Shown here piece after piece: positions 41,687-50,478 of a DNA stretch of 64,000 nucleotides. The stretch comes from Planctomycetota bacterium (GTDB lineage Bacteria; Planctomycetota; UBA11346). Each line of letters starts with the position of its first letter. Positions within the stretch are counted from its first letter, which is position 1. The position numbers and the translations under genes are program-made. The stretch covers positions 1-64,000 of the forward strand of contig BJHQ01000021.1 in NCBI GenBank assembly GCA_014193115.1, read 5' to 3'. The notes under the pieces are model-generated. The model had not been told where the DNA came from. It searched no databases and saw only the letters and a program-made list of their open reading frames with translations.

Positions 41687-42299
41687 GGGCGACCTCGCTG
41701 GGCAGTTCGGCGGCCAGCTCGGCTGTGCCGGGTTTGAGCTGGACCAGTGCGACGGATTCGGCGCCGTGGGCGCGCAGCCAGGCTTCGCCGGCCGTGGTGT
41801 CTGATGACAGCAACAGGACCGCAAAGGTGTCATCGGTCAGCCGCTCGCTGATCACTTTGGTGAAGGGATTCGGTATCAGCTTCGCCGTGTGGAACGCGAG
41901 CAACAGGTTTGAGATCGCAGCGAACAACAGGCCGGCTTCGAGCGTGCAGACGATGAACAGTGGCCACGCGTCATAGGGCTTGCCCGAGACGTTGATCGGC
42001 CAGATCGCCATGTTGTTGGCGAAAATCAGGGCGAACACGGTGGCGAAGCCGAACAGGGCGATGGTGAGCACTGGCCGGCCGATCCACGAACGCTCCAGGC
42101 CCAGGATGCCGTCTAGCGCGTGGATCGGATACGGCGTGATCGCATCCACCGTCAGATGAGCATGCACCGCGGACTGGACCGAGTGCAAGAAGGCACCTTC
42201 GTCGCGATAGGTTCCGTAGACGCAGGCGGCCGAGGCCGGTGCTTCCGCCGAGGCCGGTGCTGCGTGGGTGGCAGCGTCAACGGCATGGGGATCAGTCAT
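41679..42299 (-). CDS. actD: ACIII membrane subunit ActD (DUF3341)
   Basis: A 206-residue subunit with a soluble N-terminal part (CVYGTYRDEGAFLHSVQS), the family-typical PYPIHALDGILGL (about 56-68), and two membrane helices (about 79-97 and 113-137). It is the DUF3341 membrane subunit of ACIII, predicted to anchor the soluble subunits. The start at 42299 (MTDPHAVDAA) overlaps actC by 8 bp. Between actC and actE, in the standard ActA-B-C-D-E-F order. Confidence 0.9.
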   Translation of the reverse strand: MTDPHAVDAATHAAPASAEAPASAACVYGTYRDEGAFLHSVQSAVHAHLTVDAITPYPIHALDGILGLERSWIGRPVLTIALFGFATVFALIFANNMAIWPINVSGKPYDAWPLFIVCTLEAGLLFAAISNLLLAFHTAKLIPNPFTKVISERLTDDTFAVLLLSSDTTAGEAWLRAHGAESVALVQLKPGTAELAAELPSEVAHA

Positions 42300-43662
42300 G
42301 ACCGCCCTTCCCATGGCCAGGACGAGGCAGGATGACGGTTTTGATCTCGGCGATGGAGACCACCGGCGCAACTCGGCTGAAGACCAGGAACTGGGTGAAG
42401 AACAGGCCGAAGGAACCGGCCAGGATCAGGTAATCCCAGGCGGTGAACGAGTACAGATACCAGCTGGAAGGCAGCCAGTCGTGCTCAAGCGACAGGGCGA
42501 CGATCACGTAGCGCTCGAACCACATGCCGACGTTCACCACCAACCCTACCAGGAATAGAAAGCCTAAACTGCGCCGCAGCGGACGGAACAGCAGCAACAG
42601 CGTCACTGGCAGCAGGTTGCAGCAGACCATGATCCAGAAGGCCCAGGCATGAGGGCCGGTGGCCCGATAGAGGAACTGGCCGCGCTCATAGGAGCTTTCG
42701 GAGTACCAGGCGGTGAAGGCCTCGGTGCAATAGACGTAACCGACGATGCAGCCAACCGCGATCATGATCTTGGCCAGACGCTCCAGATGATCGATGGTGA
42801 TGTAGGCTTCCAGCTTCAGCAGCGAGCGCATCGGCACCACGATCACCATCGCCATTGCCAGACCGCCATAGATCGCACCGCTGACGAAATACGGCGGGAA
42901 GATCGTGGCGTGCCAACCGGGCAGCGTGCTGACCGCGAGCAAGGTGGCGATGGTCGAATGCATGCCGATGACCAGCGGCGTGGCGATCCAGGCGAACTGG
43001 GAATAGGCCCGCTCGTAATGCCGCCAATCGCTGGCGGTGCCTTTCCAGCCCAGGCACAGCGCACCATAGATCAGCTTTTGCAGCCAGTGCTTCGAGCGGT
43101 CGCGGAGCGTCGCGAGGTCAGGCAGCAAACCAAGGTAGAAGAACAACACGGAACAGGTCGCGTAGCCGGTGATGGCGAACACGTCCCACATGATCGGCGA
43201 CTTGAATTGCGGCCACAGATCAAGCTGGGACCAGGGCAGCGGGATCAGCCAGTAATCGACCCACGGCCGACCGGTGTGGATCAGCGGATAGATGCCGGCG
43301 ATGTTGATCGCGAAGACGGTCATCGCCTCGGTCGAGCGGTTCACCGCATTGCGCCACTTCTGGCGGAACAGGAACAAGATCGACGAGACCAGGGTGCCGG
43401 CCACCGCCACTGCGATCCAGAAGATGTAGCTGGCGATGTCGTTGCCCCAGTTGACCACGTTGTTCGCACCGAAGATGCCGTAGCCTTCGATGCAATACAT
43501 CGCGATGCAGCTAAAGAAAACCACGATCAGCATCTGGCAGAAGCCGAACGCTGCATGCCAGGCGATCGGCGGGAATTTCTGCGTCGCTGCAACCAGATCG
43601 GTAGTGATCCGGCCGGCGGTGTGCCCAGCTGCGCCAGGCCCGGTCACAGGAGCGTCGCTCAT
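42292..43662 (-). CDS. actC: ACIII membrane subunit ActC (NrfD-like)
   Basis: A 456-residue membrane subunit of the PsrC/NrfD family, with ten predicted helices. It shows FRQKWRNAVNRSTEAMTVFA (about 94-113), the HTGRPWVDYWLIPLPW loop, WDVFAITGYATCSVLF, and later SGAIYGGLAMAMVIVVPMRS. It forms the quinol-oxidising site of ACIII together with ActB. The start at 43662 overlaps the ActB stop by 4 bp (ATGA). Complete and of normal length. Confidence 0.93.
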   Translation of the reverse strand: MSDAPVTGPGAAGHTAGRITTDLVAATQKFPPIAWHAAFGFCQMLIVVFFSCIAMYCIEGYGIFGANNVVNWGNDIASYIFWIAVAVAGTLVSSILFLFRQKWRNAVNRSTEAMTVFAINIAGIYPLIHTGRPWVDYWLIPLPWSQLDLWPQFKSPIMWDVFAITGYATCSVLFFYLGLLPDLATLRDRSKHWLQKLIYGALCLGWKGTASDWRHYERAYSQFAWIATPLVIGMHSTIATLLAVSTLPGWHATIFPPYFVSGAIYGGLAMAMVIVVPMRSLLKLEAYITIDHLERLAKIMIAVGCIVGYVYCTEAFTAWYSESSYERGQFLYRATGPHAWAFWIMVCCNLLPVTLLLLFRPLRRSLGFLFLVGLVVNVGMWFERYVIVALSLEHDWLPSSWYLYSFTAWDYLILAGSFGLFFTQFLVFSRVAPVVSIAEIKTVILPRPGHGKGGHD

Positions 43663-46600
43663 GCGCCCTCCTTCGCGTGGGCATGTTCACCAGCGGACTC
43701 GTCGGGTTCGGACGGACGGTGACGGAGACGCGGATGATAGGTCACCGACGGCCGGGTGTTCAGGACCTCGTCGAGGACCTTGTAGCCGCCTGCGACGCCA
43801 GCTGAGCGGCTGACTGCTGCGGCCGGATCATTGAGATCGCCGAAAACGATGGCCTGGGTCGGGCAGGTCTGGCTGCACGCCGTCTGGACCGCGCCATCGG
43901 GCAGGCGGGTTCCAGCGGCCCGCTCCTGCTCTTTCGCTGCTCGCGTCCGGTGCAGGCAGAAATTGCATTTTTCCATGACGCCGCGGCTGCGTACCGTGAC
44001 ATCGGGATTGAGCATCAGCTGCAAGGGCAGATGGGTGCGCTCATCGGGGCTGGTGGTGCTTGGAGCGCCAGCGTTGGCGGTCTGCTGCACATTGCCGACG
44101 ATGCGGGTCAGCGGTGACAGCGCGCCGCTGCCGGTCTTGGGGCCGGCGCGCAAAGCGCTGTATTCATACCAATTGAAGCGGCGGGCCTTGTAGGGGCAGT
44201 TGTTGGCGCAATAGCGGGTGCCGATGCAACGGTTGTAGACCTGGACGTTCAGGCCTTCTTCGTTGTGCATCGTGGCGTTGGCCGGACAAACCGCTTCGCA
44301 CGGCGCCTTTTCGCACTGCTGGCACATCACCGGCTGGTGGATGGTTTCGACATCCAGCCGATCCTTGCCTGAGTAATAGCGGTCGATGCGGATCCAATGC
44401 ATCAAGCGTCCGCGGCGAACCTCGTCGCGGCCGACCACCGGCACATTATTTTCCGCAGAGCATGCCACGGCGCAGGAATTGCAGCCAGTGCACAGGCTGA
44501 GATCGACGGTCATGCCCCAGCGCCGGCCATCGACCGGGATGCTTGAACCATGGATCGACAACCGGCCACCGGGCTTGCCGTCAACTCCAGCGATCCAGCC
44601 CGCGTGGTGGCCATGGGCTGGGGCGGCGCCAAGGACCCGGTCACGGGCGATGTCCCGGCCTTCCATCCGATCGTGACCCTGGGGGCTGGCGAGGATGAAG
44701 GTTTTGCCGGTACGGGTGATCTGCACCCGGGTTCCCCAGCGATCGGCCACCTGCGCTGCATTGAATGCCGGCAATTCGTCTGCGTTCCGTCCGAGGGCCG
44801 CGACCGCGCCGGCAGCGGTCCGTCCCCAACCGAGGAACACTTCGGCGGTGCCCGGATGCTGGCCGTCTTGCAGATGCACTGGCAAGGCTGCCGAGACCGG
44901 CCCGATGCTCACCGTGACCACGTCGTTGTCGGCCACACCCAGCTTGCCGGCATCCGTGGGCGACAGCGCCACATAGGGATCCCAGGTGATCCGCGACACC
45001 GGATCCGGAGCCTCAAGCAACCAGGCATTATTGGCGGCTGCGCCCTCACCCAGACCGAGGATGCGGTGCGCCGTGACAACCAGGCGCACTTCCTGATCGC
45101 GGTTCCACGCGGTCGGCGCGGTAGCAGTGCCGGAATGGGCTGGGACGGCAGCGGCAGGCGCCTTGGTCTGGACCACGCCGCGAGCCAAGGCCGCATTCCA
45201 GAAGCCTACTCCGGCCGCGGCTGGGGCTGGCGAAACACCTGTAGATGATTGAACCTGGCCAGACCACACCGCCTGAACATAGGTGCTCCACCGATTGACG
45301 CCTTGGCGCGGGGCCTGCCACAACGGCGCCCGGTTGACGACAGCGACTGTCAATTCCGCGGCGTCGGGAGAAACGTCTTGGCGGAAGCTGGCGGGGGCGG
45401 CATCGCCCAGCGCCTTCACCGTCCAAGCGAACAGGGATTCCTCGGCAGCGCGGGCATCCCATAACGACCGGATGCACGGCTGCTGGACGGCGAACAACCC
45501 GGGAGCCGGCTCTGCGTCCCCCCAGTTTTCCAGCTCATGCAAGGCCGGGGCAACCCAATGCGCCAGCTGGGCGGTCTCGTCGTTGCGCTCGGCGATGGCG
45601 ACGATCGTGCCGACTTTCGCGACCGCCGCTGCATACGACGGATCGCTGAATGCCGGATTGACGCCCACCGTGATCAGGGTCTGGATGCCGCCAGCGGCGC
45701 ATTGGGCGCGCACCGCCACATAGGAGGCATTGCGGTCGCTGGCCAGAATGGCGCTGGCCGGCTTGTCGAAAGTAACGGTCGAGCCGAGGTTGCCGAGTGC
45801 GTGGTTCAGCCAATGGACCGCGGCGAGCAGCGACGCGCTGGAGCTGCCGGAATGGGTCGGTCCGCCAGCATAGACCAGGGATTTTCCTGGGCCGGCCTGA
45901 AGCAGACGGAGCGCAGCGTAGGTCAGCGCGGGAATTCCCTCGCCGGTCCACGCAGGTATTTTGGCAGCGGCTGCCGCTTCACTCAAGGTTTTGCCCTGAG
46001 CGGCTGCGACCGGAACCGGCCGCAGTTCGAGCACCTTGTCGAACCCGGCGGCGCGTTCGCTGTCGAGCACCCTGCTGATGGCTTCCGGGAGAGTTAGGCC
46101 CTTGGCCTTGGCCACCAGGTCGGCGATGGCCCAGGCCGCCCAGGCGACCCGGTCGATGGCGCAGCGGATGCGCAGGTCGGCGACGCTTCCGGTCTGGCTG
46201 AGCACCGGCTCGATGGCGATGACCTGACCCGGCGCCGATCCATCGCCGCGACGGAAATCGCCGAAAGCGACTTGTCCGGCGAGCCCCTGATCGGCCAGGA
46301 AATCACCACCGAGATGCAGCAGGACGCAAGCCCGTTCGAGGTGCCACACCGGCGGTGCCACATCGCCGAAGGCTTCGCTGGCGGCGTCGCCGCCGGTGGC
46401 CGATGGATCAAAAACCGCATGGCGCAGCCGGTCGCCGAAGGCCGCGGCCACGTCAGCGATCAGCTGACGACGGGCCGGACCATCAATGGGCCCGGTGATC
46501 AGGCCGACCGTGCCGCTGGCCAGCGCCTTGCCGACTGCGTTGTCGATCTCGGACCAGGTCGCACTGGCGCCGGCCTTTTTCAGCGGCCCATTTTGCAGGC

Positions 46601-47090
46601 GATCAGGATCATACAGGTCGAGCAGCGCCGCCTGGGTGCGGATGTCGGCTCGGCCGCGGCCGATCGGGCAGTCGGGATTGCCGTCGATCTTGATCGGCCG
46701 CCCGTCATAGGTCGTGACCACCGCCGGAACTGGACGGCCGCTGGCCCGGACCACCGTCGAATACTGCCGGGGTTTGCCCAGCACGGAGCCCTCGGGCTGG
46801 GTCTTGAATGGAACCAGGGTGTCGGGGTCCTGGTGGCAGCCGGCCAGTCCGAAAACCGCCGCAGCACCTGACAACTGCAAGAAACCGCGACGGCTGACAC
46901 CAGGCAGCAGCTTGCGCAACTGGTCGACCAGGCCGGGGCTGTTGCCTTCTGGTGCGCAGGAAGGCGCGCTCAGGCCATGACGTTCGCGCAGTTCGCTGAT
47001 CGCAGCGCTGACCTCGGCCGAAAACTCGTCGTTGGAAGGCTGGGCGCCATCCAACTCGGCCGCGGTGGTCCACTGGGTGCGCTTGGACAT
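43659..47090 (-). CDS. actB: ACIII iron-sulfur subunit ActB (MopB fold plus four-cluster domain)
   Basis: A 1143-residue fusion. The N-terminus has a Tat-like SRRGFLQLSGAAAVFGLAGC (about 58-77). A catalytically empty molybdopterin-oxidoreductase-like region spans about 80-780. The C-terminal domain holds the cluster cysteines: CTGCNSCAVAC (about 866), CQQCEKAPCEAVCP (about 921), CIGTRYCANNCPY (about 953) and CNFC...CSQTCP (about 1042-1073), giving [3Fe-4S]/[4Fe-4S] relays. It passes electrons from quinol to ActA and ActE. The start at 47090 (MSKRTQWTTA) follows the actA stop by 8 bp; the frame to 47240 is not needed. Confidence 0.95.
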   Translation of the reverse strand: MSKRTQWTTAAELDGAQPSNDEFSAEVSAAISELRERHGLSAPSCAPEGNSPGLVDQLRKLLPGVSRRGFLQLSGAAAVFGLAGCHQDPDTLVPFKTQPEGSVLGKPRQYSTVVRASGRPVPAVVTTYDGRPIKIDGNPDCPIGRGRADIRTQAALLDLYDPDRLQNGPLKKAGASATWSEIDNAVGKALASGTVGLITGPIDGPARRQLIADVAAAFGDRLRHAVFDPSATGGDAASEAFGDVAPPVWHLERACVLLHLGGDFLADQGLAGQVAFGDFRRGDGSAPGQVIAIEPVLSQTGSVADLRIRCAIDRVAWAAWAIADLVAKAKGLTLPEAISRVLDSERAAGFDKVLELRPVPVAAAQGKTLSEAAAAAKIPAWTGEGIPALTYAALRLLQAGPGKSLVYAGGPTHSGSSSASLLAAVHWLNHALGNLGSTVTFDKPASAILASDRNASYVAVRAQCAAGGIQTLITVGVNPAFSDPSYAAAVAKVGTIVAIAERNDETAQLAHWVAPALHELENWGDAEPAPGLFAVQQPCIRSLWDARAAEESLFAWTVKALGDAAPASFRQDVSPDAAELTVAVVNRAPLWQAPRQGVNRWSTYVQAVWSGQVQSSTGVSPAPAAAGVGFWNAALARGVVQTKAPAAAVPAHSGTATAPTAWNRDQEVRLVVTAHRILGLGEGAAANNAWLLEAPDPVSRITWDPYVALSPTDAGKLGVADNDVVTVSIGPVSAALPVHLQDGQHPGTAEVFLGWGRTAAGAVAALGRNADELPAFNAAQVADRWGTRVQITRTGKTFILASPQGHDRMEGRDIARDRVLGAAPAHGHHAGWIAGVDGKPGGRLSIHGSSIPVDGRRWGMTVDLSLCTGCNSCAVACSAENNVPVVGRDEVRRGRLMHWIRIDRYYSGKDRLDVETIHQPVMCQQCEKAPCEAVCPANATMHNEEGLNVQVYNRCIGTRYCANNCPYKARRFNWYEYSALRAGPKTGSGALSPLTRIVGNVQQTANAGAPSTTSPDERTHLPLQLMLNPDVTVRSRGVMEKCNFCLHRTRAAKEQERAAGTRLPDGAVQTACSQTCPTQAIVFGDLNDPAAAVSRSAGVAGGYKVLDEVLNTRPSVTYHPRLRHRPSEPDESAGEHAHAKEGA

Positions 47091-47098
47091 CGGGGAGG

Positions 47099-48187
47099 TC
47101 ACTGGTGGCAGGTGGAGCAGGTGGTCGGAGCGTTCATGTAGGTGCGAAGCAGCTCCACTTCGTCGATCGGCTTGCCGCTCTTGCCGCCGATGGTTTCCAG
47201 GTAGGCGCGATGCGATGCGGGTAGGTTTGCGGTCTTCCAACGAGGCAACTCTGGGTAGGCGGCCATCAGCTTGGATAACCGCCGGGTGTATTCCTCGTGT
47301 GCGTTGGCAGCGGGCACCGAGGAGCCGTGGCTGACCAGAGCAGCGTCGCCGTGGCCGACTGGCGCAGCGTCACCGTGAATTGCATGGATTTCCGTGGCAT
47401 GGGCCGGCTCAGGCGCGGCGCCGTTGACCTTGCGTGGAGTGAACACCACCACTGGATCCGGCACCTGGCGCCCGACCTGCATTGGATAGCTGGCCGTACC
47501 GACGGCGAAGCCCTCATCTTTGGTCGGATCGCTGACGTAGTTGCTCCGGCGATGGCATTCCAGGCACCAGCCCATCGAGAGATCCGCGAACTGGCGCATC
47601 ACGGTCATCTCCTTCACCGGTCCGTGGCAGGTCTCGCACGACACCCCGGCCGCGACGTGGGCCTGGTGGGTGAAATAGACATGGTCGGGAAGCTTATGGA
47701 CTCGGTTCCAATGGACCACGCCGCCGACCTTGGCGATGCCCTGATCGTCGTATTCTGGCTTGCTGGCAAGCTCAAGCAGCTTGGCCACTTCGGGTTTACC
47801 CTGGCCGATGCCGCCGCTCAGGTGGCATCCCAGACAGGCAGACATGGCCGGGATGCCTGCGTGCTTGCCCTTGGTCGCGTTGAAATGGCAATAGGTGCAA
47901 TCAAGTTTCAGTTTGCCAGCGTGCAGTGCGTGGCTGAAGGCGATCGGTTGCTGGGGCGCATAGCCGCGGTCAAGAAAGGCATCGCGGTACCACACCAGGG
48001 CCAGGACCGGTACAGAGGCCACGACGATGAGGATGAGCCAGAAGCGCGCCAGGAATCCACCGGGCGAGATCGGCAGGGCATTGGCGGCGAGTTCTGGCGT
48101 GGGCACGAGGTGGCGGTCCGCGGAAGGCAGTGGGCGGGACCCTAGAACGGCCGATTCAGCCGACAAGGGTACAACGGTGGCGTTCAC
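47099..48187 (-). CDS. actA: ACIII pentaheme cytochrome c ActA
   Basis: A 362-residue membrane-anchored multiheme cytochrome. One N-terminal helix (FWLILIVVASVPVLALVWY, about 49-67) is followed by five CxxCH sites: C97-H101, C118-H122, C184-H188, C208-H212 and C357-H361 at the very C-terminus. Five hemes is the usual ActA number. It accepts electrons from ActB at the periplasmic face. First of the act genes proper; ccsA ends 58 bp upstream. No strong Shine-Dalgarno site. Confidence 0.95.
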   Translation of the reverse strand: MNATVVPLSAESAVLGSRPLPSADRHLVPTPELAANALPISPGGFLARFWLILIVVASVPVLALVWYRDAFLDRGYAPQQPIAFSHALHAGKLKLDCTYCHFNATKGKHAGIPAMSACLGCHLSGGIGQGKPEVAKLLELASKPEYDDQGIAKVGGVVHWNRVHKLPDHVYFTHQAHVAAGVSCETCHGPVKEMTVMRQFADLSMGWCLECHRRSNYVSDPTKDEGFAVGTASYPMQVGRQVPDPVVVFTPRKVNGAAPEPAHATEIHAIHGDAAPVGHGDAALVSHGSSVPAANAHEEYTRRLSKLMAAYPELPRWKTANLPASHRAYLETIGGKSGKPIDEVELLRTYMNAPTTCSTCHQ

Positions 48188-48245
48188 CGATCATCATGCG
48201 ATTTCTACATGCATTGCACCCTCAATTCGCGCATGCCCAACCAGA

Positions 48246-50474
48246 TCACGCCGCCAAACCAGCGCGGCCTCTGGTGATCCGCCACCAGCATACCGCCGCG
48301 AAGGCAGCTTGCGCACCGCACAAAACAAAGGCGTATTCAGCGCCGCCGGATCCGAAGGCATACGCATGGAGGCCGACGCCGAGAACGAAATTCACCCCGT
48401 ACCAGCTCATCACCACCGACAGGAATCCGAACACCGACCACAGCGCCAGTCCGGTGGGTCCGACCAGGCCGACATAGCGCAGATGCAGCGGGATCAGGTA
48501 GGTCAGCACCACGACCAGGGCGTAGACCTCCTTTGGATCCCAGCCCCAGTAACGACCCCAGGCCTGGTCGGCCCAGATCGCGCCGAGGATCGTGCCAGCG
48601 GCCATCAGCAGGACCCCGATCTGCAAGCAGCGATAGAGCAGCAACTGTTCACCGGCGGTCACCGCCCGGCCGGCAAAGGCGGCGCGGGCGAGCAGGATGT
48701 TGCCCAGGACCCAGGCGAGGGTGAACGGCGCATAGGCGCCGACCACCACCTTCACATGGGTCCACAGCCAGAACTGGCTGCGCAGGACTGGTTGCAGCTG
48801 ACCGATCTGGCTGCCCAGCTCGGGGGGAATGGCTTCGCCGATCATGGCGCACAGCCCGGCCCCGACTCCGCCAGCAACGGCGTACAGACCTTGGCGGGTG
48901 GCCAAGGCCAGACCAAGGCCGAGCACCGCGACGAGCAGCGCCACCCAGATCAGGGTTTCATACAAGTTGGTCACCGCGCCCAGACCGGTGATCGCCACCC
49001 GGCAGCCGAGTCCGGTGGCGGTGAGCAGGCAGCCGACCACGGTCAGGACCGCGCCGAGCAGCAACGGCAGCGAAAGGCGGGAAGCCGTTGCACCAACCGC
49101 TGTCCCCGCAGCCGGCTTTGCCAAACCCCAGGCCGCAAGCAGGCCGCCAGCCAGGAAGGCGATCCAGGCCCAGGTGAACAGCCCGTAGCGCAGCGACCCG
49201 ACCCCGACGCCGCGATGGTACCACAGCTCCAGGTCGATGCTGGCCGCATTGGGATACGAGATTCCAGGCGGATTCGACGGCAGCTGCTTCTCCAACCGGG
49301 CGAGATGGCGGGCGAGCTGGTCGCCATCCCGGCGCTGGCCCCAGGTGCGCAAAGCGTCGGTCAGCGCGGCGGTCTGGGCGGCGACGCCGTCGGCCTTGGT
49401 CAGCGCCTCGCCCCAGGCCCTGGCGGCGGTGGCCGGACCCGGCCAACCCTCCAGGCGCGGATCCGTCGAAAAAGCCAACTCTTTGATGTTCAGCCAGAGG
49501 TCGGCGTCGGCCAGTCCGGCCTCGGTCAAGCCCGTTGGACGGGCCGCGATTTCGCGCAGGGTGTCGCTCCAATCGCGCATCCGGCGATCCTCACCGGATG
49601 CCGCGAGCAGCGCCTCACGGTGTTCGATCACCCAGGCGCGGGCAGTCGCATCCGGGGCCAACGGCGCCAGGCCGAAGCTGAACCCGGTGAACCAGGCGCT
49701 GGTCTCGCTGAACCGGCTGCCCAATTCGAGCAGCGCGGTGTCGATTCGAGAGGATTCGAACACCCGGCCGAGTTCTTTGGCCTCTTGCCGGCGACGCGAC
49801 AATGCCGCGATCCGCCCGATGTGTGGCTCGACCGCGGCCAGGCTGATCCATTCGCCGCTACCCATTTCAGCCTGCAGCGGTGCGTAGGGGACATGCAGCA
49901 GCGGCACGGAATTCCAGGCCGGATCGGTGAGCGCTGCCAGCACCAACGCCGTAGCTGGCCAGCGCCGCGACGAATCCCGGCTGCCATCGGCGCGCAGCGG
50001 AGCAAACCACGATTTCCCAGTGATCGCCGTGATCGTCTCCTGGGCGGCCACCGCGAACGGCTTGACCCGACCCATGTGCAACACCGGCAAACGATCGACC
50101 GCCTCGGGCAAGGCGGCCAACGGCTGCTGCGGCGGCGCCGGCGGCGCCGATTCGCCCGCCACACTAGCCGACAGCAGCAGGACATATGGCAGGAACCAGG
50201 CAACGAGCGCCAACCACCCGGAAGCGCCGAGCGCCAGCCTGGGAGCGCCGTGCGCCAGCCTGGGAGCGCCGTGCGCCAGCCTGGGAGCGCCGTGCGCCAG
50301 CCTGGGAGCGCCGTGCGCCAGCCTGGGAGCGCCGTGCGCCAGCTCGGCTTGAGCTTGAACTTGTGCTTGAGTTGCAGCTTGAATTGGTGCCTGGGCTTGC
50401 GCGTGAGCCAACCCAGCCGAGCTGGCGCTCGGCGCTCCCAGCCTCATCGTCAACCGCATACCTTCGCGAAGCAT
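48246..50474 (-). CDS. ccsA: Cytochrome c maturation protein CcsA (ResC-like), with expanded N-terminus
   Basis: A 742-residue membrane protein of the system-II heme lyase. The C-terminal half (about 480-735) is the CytC_asm domain with the WWD motif WGRYWGWDPKEV (about 637-648) that presents heme at the periplasmic face. The middle contains a long periplasmic domain. Residues about 1-85 are peculiar: LGAPSASSAGL and five exact copies of a 7-residue unit LAHGAPR come from an inverted-repeat element and a 21-bp tandem array. Real translation might begin further in, for example near the GWLALVAWFLPYVLLLSA helix, but no good alternative ATG was found. Follows resB by 4 bp. Confidence 0.9.
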   Translation of the reverse strand: MLREGMRLTMRLGAPSASSAGLAHAQAQAPIQAATQAQVQAQAELAHGAPRLAHGAPRLAHGAPRLAHGAPRLAHGAPRLALGASGWLALVAWFLPYVLLLSASVAGESAPPAPPQQPLAALPEAVDRLPVLHMGRVKPFAVAAQETITAITGKSWFAPLRADGSRDSSRRWPATALVLAALTDPAWNSVPLLHVPYAPLQAEMGSGEWISLAAVEPHIGRIAALSRRRQEAKELGRVFESSRIDTALLELGSRFSETSAWFTGFSFGLAPLAPDATARAWVIEHREALLAASGEDRRMRDWSDTLREIAARPTGLTEAGLADADLWLNIKELAFSTDPRLEGWPGPATAARAWGEALTKADGVAAQTAALTDALRTWGQRRDGDQLARHLARLEKQLPSNPPGISYPNAASIDLELWYHRGVGVGSLRYGLFTWAWIAFLAGGLLAAWGLAKPAAGTAVGATASRLSLPLLLGAVLTVVGCLLTATGLGCRVAITGLGAVTNLYETLIWVALLVAVLGLGLALATRQGLYAVAGGVGAGLCAMIGEAIPPELGSQIGQLQPVLRSQFWLWTHVKVVVGAYAPFTLAWVLGNILLARAAFAGRAVTAGEQLLLYRCLQIGVLLMAAGTILGAIWADQAWGRYWGWDPKEVYALVVVLTYLIPLHLRYVGLVGPTGLALWSVFGFLSVVMSWYGVNFVLGVGLHAYAFGSGGAEYAFVLCGAQAAFAAVCWWRITRGRAGLAA
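50238..50342. repeat. Five exact 21-bp tandem repeats inside ccsA
   Basis: Units 50238-50258, 50259-50279, 50280-50300, 50301-50321 and 50322-50342 are identical (start CCTGGGAGCGCCGTG). A degenerate copy precedes them (50217-50237). They read in frame as LAHGAPR in ccsA. The last unit runs into the left arm of the inverted-repeat element starting at 50323, so the array is an expansion of that arm. Confidence 0.9.
50323..50441. mobile_element. MITE-like element inside the 5' end of ccsA
   Basis: A 119-bp unit with 26-bp inverted ends: left arm 50323-50348, right arm 50416-50441; 25 of 26 positions pair. The ends match those of the element at 34541-34668. The 67-bp core is rich in CTTGA-type short repeats. 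Insertion kept the ccsA frame open, so the element is translated as the protein's N-terminus. Confidence 0.7.
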
Positions 50475-50478
50475 CGCC

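Noticed and set aside
50217..50342. Tandem repeats as a possible CRISPR array
   Set aside because: The 21-bp units are joined head to tail without spacers, and no cas gene is present.
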